Source: Bacteroidales bacterium (lineage in GTDB: Bacteria; Bacteroidota; Bacteroidia; Bacteroidales; UBA4417). Taken from it: 41,032 nt of DNA. The stretch spans positions 1-41,032 of the forward strand of contig JAURYB010000182.1 in NCBI GenBank assembly GCA_030654075.1, written 5' to 3'. Below the pieces are notes generated by a model. The model made no database searches. It was not told the origin of the DNA and saw nothing but the letters and a program-made list of their open reading frames with translations. The position numbers and the translations under genes are program-made. Shown one piece after another: positions 25,696-34,305 of this stretch (its first letter is position 1; every line of letters begins with the position of its first letter).

Positions 25696-27153
25696 ATGCA
25701 ATACAACGAAATGGAAGGAATTAAAGAACTTCATCAGGAAGTTTGGGAAAATTGCCTTAAAGTAATCCGCGACAACCTCAACTATCAAAGTTTTAAAACC
25801 TGGTTTTCTCCTATTAAAGCAATTAAACTGGATAACAATATTCTTACCATCCAGGTTCCGAGCCAATTTTTTTATGAATGGCTGGAAGAACATTATATTA
25901 CGCTTCTGAAGAAAACCATTCGCAACGAACTGGGCCCAAACGGAAGGTTAGAATATAGTATCGTAATGGAAGGAGCTTATACCTCTGATCCATACACTAT
26001 TAAAATCCCCACAAGTAACAGAAAAGCTACCACAAATCCATCAGTTCAGATGCCGATAGATTTAAATGCCGGTAAATCGAAAGAAATACCCAATCCGTTT
26101 GTAATTCCCGGACTGAAAAAGATCCAGGTTCAATCCCAATTGAATGAATCATACTCTTTTGATAATTTTATTGAAGGCGACTGTAACAGGTTAGCTCGTT
26201 CGGCCGGATATGCAGTTGCATGTAATCCTGGCAAAACAGCATTTAATCCCTTGTTCCTTTATAGTCCGGTTGGGTTAGGCAAAACTCACCTTGCCCAGGC
26301 TATCGGTTTGCAGGTAAAAAATAATTTCCCTGAAAAAACAGTTTTGTATGTAGCAACCGAACAGTTCACACAACAGTTTATTGATTCGGTACGCAGTAAC
26401 AACCAGAATGATTTTGTTCATTTTTACCAGATGATAGATGTACTGATCATTGATGACATTCATTTTCTATCAGGCAAAGAAAAGACACAGGATGTATTCT
26501 TCCATATCTTCAACCATCTGCATCAAAAAGGAAAACAACTTATACTCACAAGCGATAAAGCACCTGTTGAACTGAAAGGTTTAGAGCCAAGGCTTCTTTC
26601 GCGTTTCAAATGGGGATTGGCAGCTGATCTTCAGGTACCGGATCTCGAAACACGTATTGCCATCCTGAAAAAGAGATTGTATAAGGACGGCATAGATATG
26701 CCTTACGAGGTTCTCGAATACCTGGCTTACAGCATTACCACCAATGTTCGTGAACTGGAAGGAGCGCTTATTTCATTGATGGCTCAGTCGTCGCTGAATA
26801 AAAAAGCCATTACTATCGACCTGGCAAGGCAAATGATTGATAAATTCGTAAAAAATACTGCCCGCGAAATTTCGATTGATTTTATCCAGAAGATTGTTTG
26901 CGATTATTTTGACATACCTGTTGATGCCATAAACTCGAAAACCCGCAAGCGCGATATTGTTCAGGCACGTCAGCTGGCCATGTATTACTCAAAGAAGCAC
27001 ACTAAGGCTTCGCTGGCGACCATTGGACTGCATTGTGGCAACAAGGATCACGCTACAGTATTACATGCCTGCCGCACCGTTAATAACCTTATTGAGACTG
27101 ACAAGCAATTCCGCACGTATGTGGAAGAGATTGAAAAAAGGATCAAATTCTAA
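25696..27153 (+). CDS. dnaA: Chromosomal replication initiator protein DnaA
   Basis: A 485-residue protein. Domain I (about 8-90) starts HQEVWENCLKVIRDNLNYQSFKTWF; a short linker follows. The AAA+ domain has Walker A PVGLGKTH (191-198) and Walker B VLIIDD (249-254), then a sensor-type LTSD and LLSRFKWGL. The C-terminal DNA-binding domain carries the family signature GNKDHATVLHACRTV (about 448-462). It binds DnaA boxes and opens oriC. Odd: Walker A begins with Ser (SPVGLGKTH) where Gly is usual. I see no cluster of DnaA boxes (TTATnCACA) in the 209-bp AT-rich upstream region or elsewhere nearby, so oriC cannot be placed here. A hairpin terminator follows 29 bp after the stop. Confidence 0.98.
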   Translation: MQYNEMEGIKELHQEVWENCLKVIRDNLNYQSFKTWFSPIKAIKLDNNILTIQVPSQFFYEWLEEHYITLLKKTIRNELGPNGRLEYSIVMEGAYTSDPYTIKIPTSNRKATTNPSVQMPIDLNAGKSKEIPNPFVIPGLKKIQVQSQLNESYSFDNFIEGDCNRLARSAGYAVACNPGKTAFNPLFLYSPVGLGKTHLAQAIGLQVKNNFPEKTVLYVATEQFTQQFIDSVRSNNQNDFVHFYQMIDVLIIDDIHFLSGKEKTQDVFFHIFNHLHQKGKQLILTSDKAPVELKGLEPRLLSRFKWGLAADLQVPDLETRIAILKKRLYKDGIDMPYEVLEYLAYSITTNVRELEGALISLMAQSSLNKKAITIDLARQMIDKFVKNTAREISIDFIQKIVCDYFDIPVDAINSKTRKRDIVQARQLAMYYSKKHTKASLATIGLHCGNKDHATVLHACRTVNNLIETDKQFRTYVEEIEKRIKF

Positions 27154-27182
27154 TCTTTTCAAGAAATTCACTTAAAACAGAA

Positions 27183-27215
27183 AAGGAAGTTGTGCAAGCG
27201 CAGCTTCCTTTTTTG
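27183..27215 (+). terminator. Rho-independent terminator of dnaA
   Basis: Stem AAGGAAGTTGTGC with GCGCAGCTTCCTT (13 positions, two G-U pairs, very short loop) followed by TTTTGTTTTT. Confidence 0.85.
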
Positions 27216-27315
27216 TTTTTAAATTATACTGGTTTTTACTGGATTTTTAGGGATCAAAGCAAGAAAACCCTTCTTAGCTCATTCAGATAATTCGATTTAA
27301 TTGAAAAGTAAAAGT

Positions 27316-27323
27316 TATTTTTG
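27316..27323 (+). promoter_or_regulatory. -7 box TATTTTTG for the phosphatase gene
   Basis: Perfect TAnnTTTG element 44 bp before the ATG at 27368, placed after the dnaA terminator. It probably serves the three-gene unit 27368-29617. Confidence 0.55.
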
Positions 27324-27367
27324 CACAACATCCCTTAGAAATCTAAATTGAAAAACATATTACGCCA

Positions 27368-27835
27368 ATGAAAATACTTATGGTATGCCTTGGTAATATT
27401 TGCCGGTCGCCAATGGCGGAAGGAATCATGCAGGCAAAAATTGAAAAATACAAACTTGATGTAGAAGTAGATTCAGCCGGGTTTGAAGCTTTTCATACCG
27501 GTGACGCTCCTGATTTCAGAGCCGTGAGAGTGATGAAACAGCATGGAATTGATATATCCGGACAACGTTCACGACTTTTTCGGATTTCGGATTTTGATGT
27601 TTTTGATCGTATTTATGTGATGGACAGCGGAAATTTCAGCGATGTGAAATCGATGGCGAAGGATGTTAATCACATGCAAAAGGTAGATTACATACTTAAT
27701 ATCTCACATCAGGGTAGCAACAAACCTGTTCCGGATCCCTATTATGGAGGAGAGCAGGGATTTGAAAAGACCTATCAATTGCTAGATTCAGCAACTGAAC
27801 TCATCGCTATAGAAATAAAGAACGGAGGAAAATAA
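27368..27835 (+). CDS. Low-molecular-weight protein-tyrosine phosphatase
   Basis: A 155-residue cytoplasmic protein, the normal length. The P-loop CLGNICRSP sits at the N terminus (C7 nucleophile, R13), and the general acid Asp is in PVPDPYYGG (about residue 122). It hydrolyses phosphotyrosine or perhaps phosphoarginine; the substrate is unknown, and no tyrosine kinase lies beside it. The stop codon abuts the ATG of the dehydratase gene, whose Shine-Dalgarno GGAGG is inside this gene's last codons, so the two are translated from one mRNA. Confidence 0.96.
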   Translation: MKILMVCLGNICRSPMAEGIMQAKIEKYKLDVEVDSAGFEAFHTGDAPDFRAVRVMKQHGIDISGQRSRLFRISDFDVFDRIYVMDSGNFSDVKSMAKDVNHMQKVDYILNISHQGSNKPVPDPYYGGEQGFEKTYQLLDSATELIAIEIKNGGK

Positions 27836-28792
27836 ATGGATACCACTCACGAACCCGGTAAGGAAGAAATAATATCTGCGGCAGAACGTATTCGACCCTA
27901 TATCCATCGTACACCAGTTTTGACCTGCAGTGCAATTGATGAAATTTCCGGGGCCAGCATTTTCTTTAAATGTGAAAATTTACAAAAAGCCGGTGCGTTC
28001 AAATCACGTGGAGCGGTGAATGCTGTATTTAGTTATGACTCTTATGATATAAAGCAAGGAGTGGCTACCCATTCATCAGGCAATCACGCTGCAGCCCTGG
28101 CACGGGCTGCCCAGCTTAAACATATTCCAGCGTATATAGTAATGCCCGAAAACTCGTCAAAAGTTAAAGTGGCAGCAGTAAAAAACTATGGAGGCAAAAT
28201 AACTTTCTGCCAGCCAACGCTCGAAGCCCGGGAAGAAAAACTTAACGAGGTATTGAATGAAACCAATGCTTTTGAAATACACCCTTATAACAACTACGCA
28301 GTTATTACCGGCCAGGCAACCGCTGCACTTGAACTGATTGAAGATTACCCGAATCTGGACACAATTATTGCTCCTGTGGGCGGAGGAGGATTATTGAGCG
28401 GAACAGCACTTGCGACTCATTATTTTTCGCCAAATACCAAAGTGATTGCAGCTGAGCCTACAGGTGCTGATGATGCGTACCAGTCGTTTTATCAAAAAAA
28501 GCTAATCCCTTCAGTAAATCCCGATACTATTGCTGACGGACTCAGAACTTCCCTTGGCAGCCTCACATTCCCGATTATCCGGCACTTTGTGCACGATATT
28601 GTAACTGTTAACGATCAGGCAACCATTGAGGCCATGAAACTGGTGTGGGAACGAATGAAAATCATTATTGAGCCTTCTTCGGCTGTGGCTTTAGCCATAA
28701 TTTTGAAGCACAGACATCGTTTCGAAGGGCTACGAATCGGCATTATCATTTCAGGTGGAAATGTGGATCTGATGCATTTGCCATGGCTATAG
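27836..28792 (+). CDS. PLP-dependent threonine/serine dehydratase (or serine racemase)
   Basis: A 318-residue fold-type II PLP enzyme. The PLP lysine is K56 in AGAFKSRGA. A substrate loop HSSGNHA, the phosphate-binding glycine loop VGGGGLLSG and a late ISGGNVD are all present. It lacks the C-terminal ACT domain of biosynthetic IlvA, so it resembles the short catabolic dehydratases and serine racemases; sequence alone does not separate these. Reaction: deamination of L-Thr to 2-oxobutyrate and ammonia, or L-Ser to pyruvate. The ATG follows the phosphatase stop without a gap, with GGAGG 8 bp before it. Confidence 0.93.
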   Translation: MDTTHEPGKEEIISAAERIRPYIHRTPVLTCSAIDEISGASIFFKCENLQKAGAFKSRGAVNAVFSYDSYDIKQGVATHSSGNHAAALARAAQLKHIPAYIVMPENSSKVKVAAVKNYGGKITFCQPTLEAREEKLNEVLNETNAFEIHPYNNYAVITGQATAALELIEDYPNLDTIIAPVGGGGLLSGTALATHYFSPNTKVIAAEPTGADDAYQSFYQKKLIPSVNPDTIADGLRTSLGSLTFPIIRHFVHDIVTVNDQATIEAMKLVWERMKIIIEPSSAVALAIILKHRHRFEGLRIGIIISGGNVDLMHLPWL

Positions 28793-28903
28793 GATTTAGG
28801 GTTTAGGGATTGGGGGTTGGGGAACCAAAATAAAATCAAAAATTCAAAATCAAAATTCAAAATTCAAAATAATACATTCCACATCGCACATCCAACATTC
28901 CAT
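28793..28903. repeat. Three adjoining heptamer-period tracts
   Basis: Directly after the dehydratase stop: TTTAGGG-type units (about 28795-28820), then ATTCAAA-type units (about 28845-28870), then ACATTCC/ACATCGC/ACATCCA units (about 28875-28902) up to the next ATG. All three have a 7-bp period with unrelated sequences. The tract reads through in frame upstream of the methyltransferase but does not look coding. Confidence 0.75.
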
Positions 28904-29617
28904 ATGAACAAAGGAAACCTCTACCTTATTCCAACACCACTGGGCGAAACAGGATTCGACGCTGCCTTGCCAGCCTATAATCTCCAGATTCTTCAGCAAA
29001 TCGATACTTTTGTTGTGGAGGAACTTCGCACTGCCCGAAGGTTTCTGCGTAAAGCAGGTTATTTAAAAGATTTCGAAACTGTTACCTTTTATCTTTTAAA
29101 TGAACATACACCTGATGATGAAGCTGCCGGAATGCTTGTAAATGCAATGAATGGCCACCACGTTGGATTGCTTAGCGAAGCCGGTTTGCCCTGTATTGCC
29201 GATCCCGGAAATATTGCAGTACGACTTGCACACCAAAAAGGAATAAGAGTGATTCCACTCACAGGACCGTCATCCATTATGCTGGCGTTAATGGCTTCCG
29301 GGCTGAATGGCCAGAATTTTGTTTTCCATGGCTACTTGCCTGTGAAACCTGACGAACGGACCAAAGCACTCCGCGAACTTGAGCACGCTGCTTCAAAAGG
29401 CAACCAAACCCAGATTTTTATTGAAACACCTTACCGCAACCTTCAAATGCTGGAAAGCATAGTTAAAACATGTAATTCTTCCCTAACGCTATGTATTGCC
29501 GCTGATCTTACACTCGAAACCGAATGGATCAGAAGTATGCCATTAAATGAATGGAAAAGACAAAAACCGGAATTGCATAAGAGACCGGCGGTGTTTTTGC
29601 TGGGGAATGGGCAATAG
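28904..29617 (+). CDS. SAM-dependent methyltransferase, tetrapyrrole-methylase fold (RsmI-like)
   Basis: A 237-residue protein. The ATG at 28904 (MNKGNLYLIPTPLGE) is chosen because the in-frame extension to 28817 is translated repeat. Family motifs: LYLIPTPLG at the N terminus, LLSEAGLPCIADPGN, and VIPLTGPSSIMLALMASGLNGQNFVFHGYLP. These match the RsmI group, which methylates the ribose of C1402 in 16S rRNA, but the protein is about 40 residues shorter than typical RsmI and belongs to the short form seen in Bacteroidota. The target is therefore uncertain. It is probably cotranscribed with the dehydratase. Confidence 0.88.
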   Translation: MNKGNLYLIPTPLGETGFDAALPAYNLQILQQIDTFVVEELRTARRFLRKAGYLKDFETVTFYLLNEHTPDDEAAGMLVNAMNGHHVGLLSEAGLPCIADPGNIAVRLAHQKGIRVIPLTGPSSIMLALMASGLNGQNFVFHGYLPVKPDERTKALRELEHAASKGNQTQIFIETPYRNLQMLESIVKTCNSSLTLCIAADLTLETEWIRSMPLNEWKRQKPELHKRPAVFLLGNGQ

Positions 29618-29908
29618 CTTAAGCCCAGGTAAACTAAAACCAAGAGACAAATCATAGTTGGGCTACTCAAGAAACTTAAAATTGTTAATCAATAATGCAA
29701 TATTTTTTTCTGATATAGTATTTCATCATTTAAAAATAATGTACTTTTAATGCAGTTAAAAATCATTGATTAAACTATTGCTCAAACGCCTTAACGATAT
29801 TTCCCTTTAGAGTTTATACTTATATTTATATATCTTAGCGTATGAAAACTAAAGGGATAATTCGCTAACACAGAATCCTCCTAATTACAAACACTTATAT
29901 TTATTCAT
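29618..29908. other. Leader region of the large propeller gene
   Basis: 291 bp, AT-rich, no gene. Two inverted repeats overlap near the right end: CCCTTTAG (29803-29810) with CTAAAGGG (29849-29856), and TTAGCG with CGCTAA (29835-29840 and 29863-29868). A weak -7-like TATCTTAG overlaps them. A leader or operator is possible, not shown. Confidence 0.4.
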
Positions 29909-32900
29909 ATGAAGAATTTAATTTTACTATTAATTGCATTCACATTTACAATTTGTAATGTACACGCACAGACCGAACCCGATTGGACCCGGGTTTTGCA
30001 GGCAAGCACCTATAATTATCCAACTGGCAGAGTTGTTACTGCGGATGCTGATAATATATACAGCGCTACCAATATCAGCGGTCCTGTTACTTTTGAAAAT
30101 ATCACTTATACAAGTATTGGACTAACTGATATGATTGTTTTCAAATTTACCGACACAGGTGATGTTACCTGGGCAAAACAATTTAATGCTCAGGCAACCG
30201 GATCAATTATTCCTTCAGCTATGCAGGTTGATGCTAACCAGTGTTTGTATGTTGTCGGTACTTTTTCTGGCTCAGCCAATTTTGGCAGCAATACTATCAC
30301 ATCAGATGCTACAAACAATTCGTTTTTAACGAAATTGGATCCAGGTGGAAATGTGAAGTGGGCAAAAGCCTTCGCTGCTACCGGAACAGGAAGCAGTAAA
30401 ATAGTTTTCGATGCTGACAGCAATATTTACCTGCTTAATAAAACAGCATCCTTAATAAAGTTCGACATTTCCGGAAATAAAATATGGGAGCAAAATTATC
30501 CTGACCGGACATTACAGGCCATTGCAGTTTATGAACAGTATCTGTTTCTGGGAGGTGCACTGCAAAAAGGAACAACAACCTTTGGGAAATATGATTTAAC
30601 ATCTTCTGGGGATTACAATACCGGTTTCATAGCAAAAGCTAATCTGGATGGAAGTTATGGCCAAACATTAGTCTTAGAAGATGGCAGCCTTCCATTATCT
30701 ACAAAAGATGGAAATTATAATGCTGTCGGAACATTTATACATCCTACTGCAGGTACCAGAACGTATAACCTGACTAAAACACTCATTGGCAGTGAAGAAA
30801 ATGTACTGACAACTTCAATCGGAGATCTTGGTGGCGCTGGTCTACTTTTAACAATAAATCCTGACAATACAGTAACCGTTTCAAGCTCTGATGTATCACC
30901 TATAATATTTGAAAGCGGTGTAAATATTTATGATCCTGTTAATCAAACATTTACTTTGAATTATTCCTATTCAGGTACAACTGGTAACAGGGTAATTTCG
31001 GAAGTACTTACAAAATCAGCAACACCTATAGCGGCAACAGATGGATCATCTGTTTCTGATTTTTTAATTGATAAAAGCGGGAATCTGATCATTACTGGTG
31101 GTTATACTAAAAACCTTACGCTTGGCACAATAAATGTCAATAACACAAATTCTTCGCATTTCACTTATATTGCTAAGTGTAATAGTAATTTTGAATTTGT
31201 TTGGGTTAAATCAAGCAATGAAATCTCAACCAGAGAAATGTATACATATCGTTTGTTCCAGGATGGTTCAGACAATCTTTATCAATATGGTCTTTCTTCG
31301 TATTCAGTTAGTGATTTCACTTATGGTTTGGTGTCAGTAGCACAACAGCCACAGTTCCTTTTCAAATTTGATGCTAATGGTGAAGTAATTTCTGGACGCG
31401 GGTTACAAAACACATTTACTGACCGTATTGTTGTTACACCATTGGGTAAAATAGCAGTTACACGAGGAAATCTTGTAAGTAGCGGAGAACTGCAATCAGG
31501 CAATTTCTTAGTAGGTCAATACAGCAATGACGACAGCTTTGAATGGGTAAAATACTCGACGGCACATCAGGCAGGATCAATAAGCATTAATTATGTGAAG
31601 CATGATAACCTGGAAAACACCTATGCTCAGGCACGTATTCAAGGCTATTGTAATTTTTTCGGAACAATAATTAACAGCAATAACGAAACAACCGTGAATG
31701 CTAAATTTGATAGAAAAGGACACTTGTCATGGATAAATCAAATAAATGATTTGGCACCGTTTTTAATCTATGGTCCGGAATTTTCACTAGATAAGGACAA
31801 TAACTTATTGGCAGTAGGAAAATTCGCCACCTCGGTTACCATCGGAACACAAACCTTGACTAATGCGAACACAGCCGAAGATGGTTATATTGTAAAATAT
31901 GCCCCAAACGGACAGATTTTGTGGGCTACGCAATTAGCTGCTGAAGGAGCACTTCAGATCATGGGAATTGCTTCCGATAAAGACGGTCACGTGATTGTTT
32001 CGGGTGAATTTGAATATGCACTCACAATAGGGAACAAAACTATTGATGCCAGTTCGGCACAAGGAGCCTTTATATTAAAACTAGATGCGACAGGAAATTG
32101 TTTATGGGCTAATGGGTATCCCCAGCAAATTGTTTACAGTGCGATGCCTGCATGCGATGAGAATAATAATATTTATATGACTGGTGAAATGTATAACTTT
32201 TCAACTAATCAGTTAGTTTTTGGAACTTTGACAATTCCGCAAACCAATGATGATGGAGGAACAGTTTTAGCAAAATTCAATCCTGATGGCGTTCCGCAAT
32301 GGGCATATACTTATGGAGGCGTTGCTGGTGCAAGTTATATTCAAGGCTGGCCCGGTGACATCAAAACAGATGCTGCCGGAAACACTTACTTGTCAGGCTG
32401 GTGTGCAAATAACGCTAATTTTGGCTCAACCCTACTCACCAATCCACTTAGCAACAGCACATTATCTTTTTATATTTCAAAAATAAATACTGATGGCGGG
32501 GTAGTTTGGGCAGAAGGTATTCACAACAAAACACCTTCATACCCTTATGGAGATTTGCTAGATTTAGATAAAAATGGGAACGTATATATAGGAGGACATT
32601 TCAGGGATGCAATTTCCGTTCAGGGAAATACGTACAATCCGATTGGAACTTACGACTTTTTTGTCACTAAATATTCCAATGATGGTGTTTTTCAATGGAT
32701 AAAAACAATGCCATCGAATAGTGATATAACAGCTATGAGTGTTTACAATGTAGATGTACTCAGTATATGTGGCAACGCCGGAATAGAACCTACACTTGGT
32801 AATTTTACTATTGACAGAAAAGGAGCGTCAACATGTATAATAGCTACATTGGGAATGCTGGAACCTTTGCCAAACACACTATTTGTAGATTTCACTGAAG

Positions 32901-33370
32901 GAAGTGAAACCAGTTATACTTTTTCCTCAACTGCTAACTGGACCGTGACAAGCAACCAGGAATGGTTAACGATAAGCAGTAGCGAGGGCTCCGGCAATGG
33001 AACATTAATATTTACCGCAGCTGAAAATACAACAGGTGAGCCAAGAACCGCAACAGTAACTATTACGTTTAAGGACACCAAAACTCAATCCATAACGCTA
33101 ACAATTATTCAGGATGCCGGTACAACAGATATTACTGATCTGCAAAAGAATAAACAGCTGGTTTATCCAAATCCGGCAACTACTTTTCTGCATTTAAATT
33201 CGGAAGTCCATAATGCTTTGATTTCCATTTATGATTCTAAAGGCAAAATGGCTGTAAACAAGCAGGTTAATACGCCTGAGATCAATATCAGTAATCTGCG
33301 AAATGGAATTTATACCATCAGAATATCTAATAAAAGCGGTATAAAGACCCAAAAGTTTGTAAAACAATAA
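29909..33370 (+). CDS. Large T9SS-exported beta-propeller protein with BACON domain
   Basis: A 1153-residue protein with signal peptide MKNLILLLIAFTFTICNVHA and mature Gln. Most of the chain is repeated propeller strands of the SBBP type: (V/I)..D...N.Y..G.(F/Y)......(N)FG...(L/I)T......F..K......W(A/V)K. An unrelated ~105-residue module interrupts it at about 264-369 (AVGTFIHPTAGTRTYNLTK, then YDPVNQTFTLNYSYSGTTGNR), resembling domains of Bacteroidota SusE-type lipoproteins. Near 1000-1078 lies a BACON domain (FSSTANWTVTSNQEWLTIS.SEGSGNGT). The last ~70 residues are a type A T9SS sorting domain (LVYPNPATTFLHL, LRNGIYTIRISN, KFVKQ). It is monocistronic and closed by a strong terminator. Probably a surface or secreted binding protein. 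Confidence 0.92.
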   Translation: MKNLILLLIAFTFTICNVHAQTEPDWTRVLQASTYNYPTGRVVTADADNIYSATNISGPVTFENITYTSIGLTDMIVFKFTDTGDVTWAKQFNAQATGSIIPSAMQVDANQCLYVVGTFSGSANFGSNTITSDATNNSFLTKLDPGGNVKWAKAFAATGTGSSKIVFDADSNIYLLNKTASLIKFDISGNKIWEQNYPDRTLQAIAVYEQYLFLGGALQKGTTTFGKYDLTSSGDYNTGFIAKANLDGSYGQTLVLEDGSLPLSTKDGNYNAVGTFIHPTAGTRTYNLTKTLIGSEENVLTTSIGDLGGAGLLLTINPDNTVTVSSSDVSPIIFESGVNIYDPVNQTFTLNYSYSGTTGNRVISEVLTKSATPIAATDGSSVSDFLIDKSGNLIITGGYTKNLTLGTINVNNTNSSHFTYIAKCNSNFEFVWVKSSNEISTREMYTYRLFQDGSDNLYQYGLSSYSVSDFTYGLVSVAQQPQFLFKFDANGEVISGRGLQNTFTDRIVVTPLGKIAVTRGNLVSSGELQSGNFLVGQYSNDDSFEWVKYSTAHQAGSISINYVKHDNLENTYAQARIQGYCNFFGTIINSNNETTVNAKFDRKGHLSWINQINDLAPFLIYGPEFSLDKDNNLLAVGKFATSVTIGTQTLTNANTAEDGYIVKYAPNGQILWATQLAAEGALQIMGIASDKDGHVIVSGEFEYALTIGNKTIDASSAQGAFILKLDATGNCLWANGYPQQIVYSAMPACDENNNIYMTGEMYNFSTNQLVFGTLTIPQTNDDGGTVLAKFNPDGVPQWAYTYGGVAGASYIQGWPGDIKTDAAGNTYLSGWCANNANFGSTLLTNPLSNSTLSFYISKINTDGGVVWAEGIHNKTPSYPYGDLLDLDKNGNVYIGGHFRDAISVQGNTYNPIGTYDFFVTKYSNDGVFQWIKTMPSNSDITAMSVYNVDVLSICGNAGIEPTLGNFTIDRKGASTCIIATLGMLEPLPNTLFVDFTEGSETSYTFSSTANWTVTSNQEWLTISSSEGSGNGTLIFTAAENTTGEPRTATVTITFKDTKTQSITLTIIQDAGTTDITDLQKNKQLVYPNPATTFLHLNSEVHNALISIYDSKGKMAVNKQVNTPEINISNLRNGIYTIRISNKSGIKTQKFVKQ

Positions 33371-33398
33371 TTACGTCTAAAGCAAAGTGGGAAGATGG

Positions 33399-33428
33399 AA
33401 GAGGGTTACAAAGTTGTAACCCTCTTTT
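33399..33428 (+). terminator. Rho-independent terminator of the propeller gene
   Basis: Perfect stem AGAGGGTTACAA / TTGTAACCCTCT around AG, extended by AA/TT, ending in TTTT. Confidence 0.9.
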
Positions 33429-33533
33429 AGTATAACTAAATATTAGCCAGCCAGATTAACATAAAAATCCCGGTTTCTATTTCAAGCAATTATAACTACC
33501 ATCATACAAACCGGGAATTTCAAACAGAACAAA

Positions 33534-33568
33534 ACGCTCAGAAACCAGATAAATTTAATGCTGAGCGT
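33534..33568 (-). terminator. Probable terminator of the SlyD-like gene
   Basis: On the minus strand, ACGCTCAG and CTGAGCGT form an 8-bp stem with a 19-nt loop, 8 bp after the stop codon, followed by TTTTGTTC. A second inverted pair, CCCGGTTT/AAACCGGG (33469-33476, 33508-33515), lies in the same convergent spacer. Confidence 0.55.
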
Positions 33569-33576
33569 GTTATCTA

Positions 33577-34083
33577 TTAATGATGATGTCCACCCGCGCC
33601 ATGAACATGGCCATGGCTGAGTTCTTCGGCGGAAGCTTCGCGTACTTCAATTACGTTGCCTTTAAAATGCAGCACATTGCCAGCCATAGGATGATTAAAA
33701 TCCATACGGACCAATTCATCGCCTACACTAACAACGGTACCTTGCAGCATATGGCCCTGGTCGTCGCGCATTGGGATTACGTTGCCAATAGCTATCATTT
33801 CGGTATCAATCTTTCCATCGACTTCAAAAATACTCTTGTCGAGGTCGATAATAGCATCCTGGTCCATCTCGCCATAGGCATCGTCGCTGGCTAAAGTAAA
33901 CTCAAAATCGTCACCTGTTTTAAGCGTGCTAAGGTTTTCTTCAAATTTTGGGAGCATCTGGCCGTTTCCGAAAAGGAACACCAACGGATCACCAGCCCTG
34001 GTTTCTTCAATAATCTCACCTTTCGCGTCGTCGCGTTTCAGTATATAACTAAGAGAAACTACTGTGTTTTTTGTAATTTGCAT
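33577..34083 (-). CDS. SlyD-like FKBP-type peptidyl-prolyl isomerase
   Basis: A 168-residue cytoplasmic protein. Seen: an FKBP half-domain MQITKNTVVSLSYIL, PLVFLFGNGQMLPKFEENL, an IF (insert-in-flap) chaperone domain (about 70-130) with FEFTLASDDAYGE and IPMRDDQGH, the returning FKBP strand VRMDFNHPMAGNVLHF, and a His-rich end HGHVHGAGGHHH. The order is that of SlyD; the tail binds nickel or other metals in relatives. It catalyses cis-trans isomerisation of prolyl bonds and helps folding. It is monocistronic and convergent with the propeller gene. Confidence 0.95.
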   Translation of the reverse strand: MQITKNTVVSLSYILKRDDAKGEIIEETRAGDPLVFLFGNGQMLPKFEENLSTLKTGDDFEFTLASDDAYGEMDQDAIIDLDKSIFEVDGKIDTEMIAIGNVIPMRDDQGHMLQGTVVSVGDELVRMDFNHPMAGNVLHFKGNVIEVREASAEELSHGHVHGAGGHHH

Positions 34084-34232
34084 TCGTATTGATTTTAATG
34101 ATTAAGGATTGATTTAACAATTATAAAGATCTATAGTTTCATTCATTACTAAAGTTTATTTTCTGTTTCGCCTGATTTAGTCAAAAAAAACATAGACTCA
34201 AAAAGGAAAATACAATTTCAAGCTTCATCATT

Positions 34233-34305
34233 ATTCACTATTCACTTTTCACTATTCACTTTTCACTATTTGACACCCTGAGCGAAGCCGAAGGGCACTA
34301 TTCAC
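34233..34305. repeat. Heptamer array interrupted by a dispersed element, overlapping a stop codon
   Basis: TTCACTA and TTCACTT units alternate from 34233 to 34269. The array is interrupted at 34271-34296 by a GC-rich piece containing CCCTGAGCGAAGCCGAAGGG, and resumes as CACTATTCACTT. CACTATT stands on both sides, as a target duplication would. The last unit encodes the final Ile-Ser-Glu and the stop of the PBP gene. Confidence 0.8.

Noticed and set aside
28817..28903. N-terminal extension of the methyltransferase
   Set aside because: It is translated repeat rich in Lys/Asn; the family starts at the ATG at 28904.
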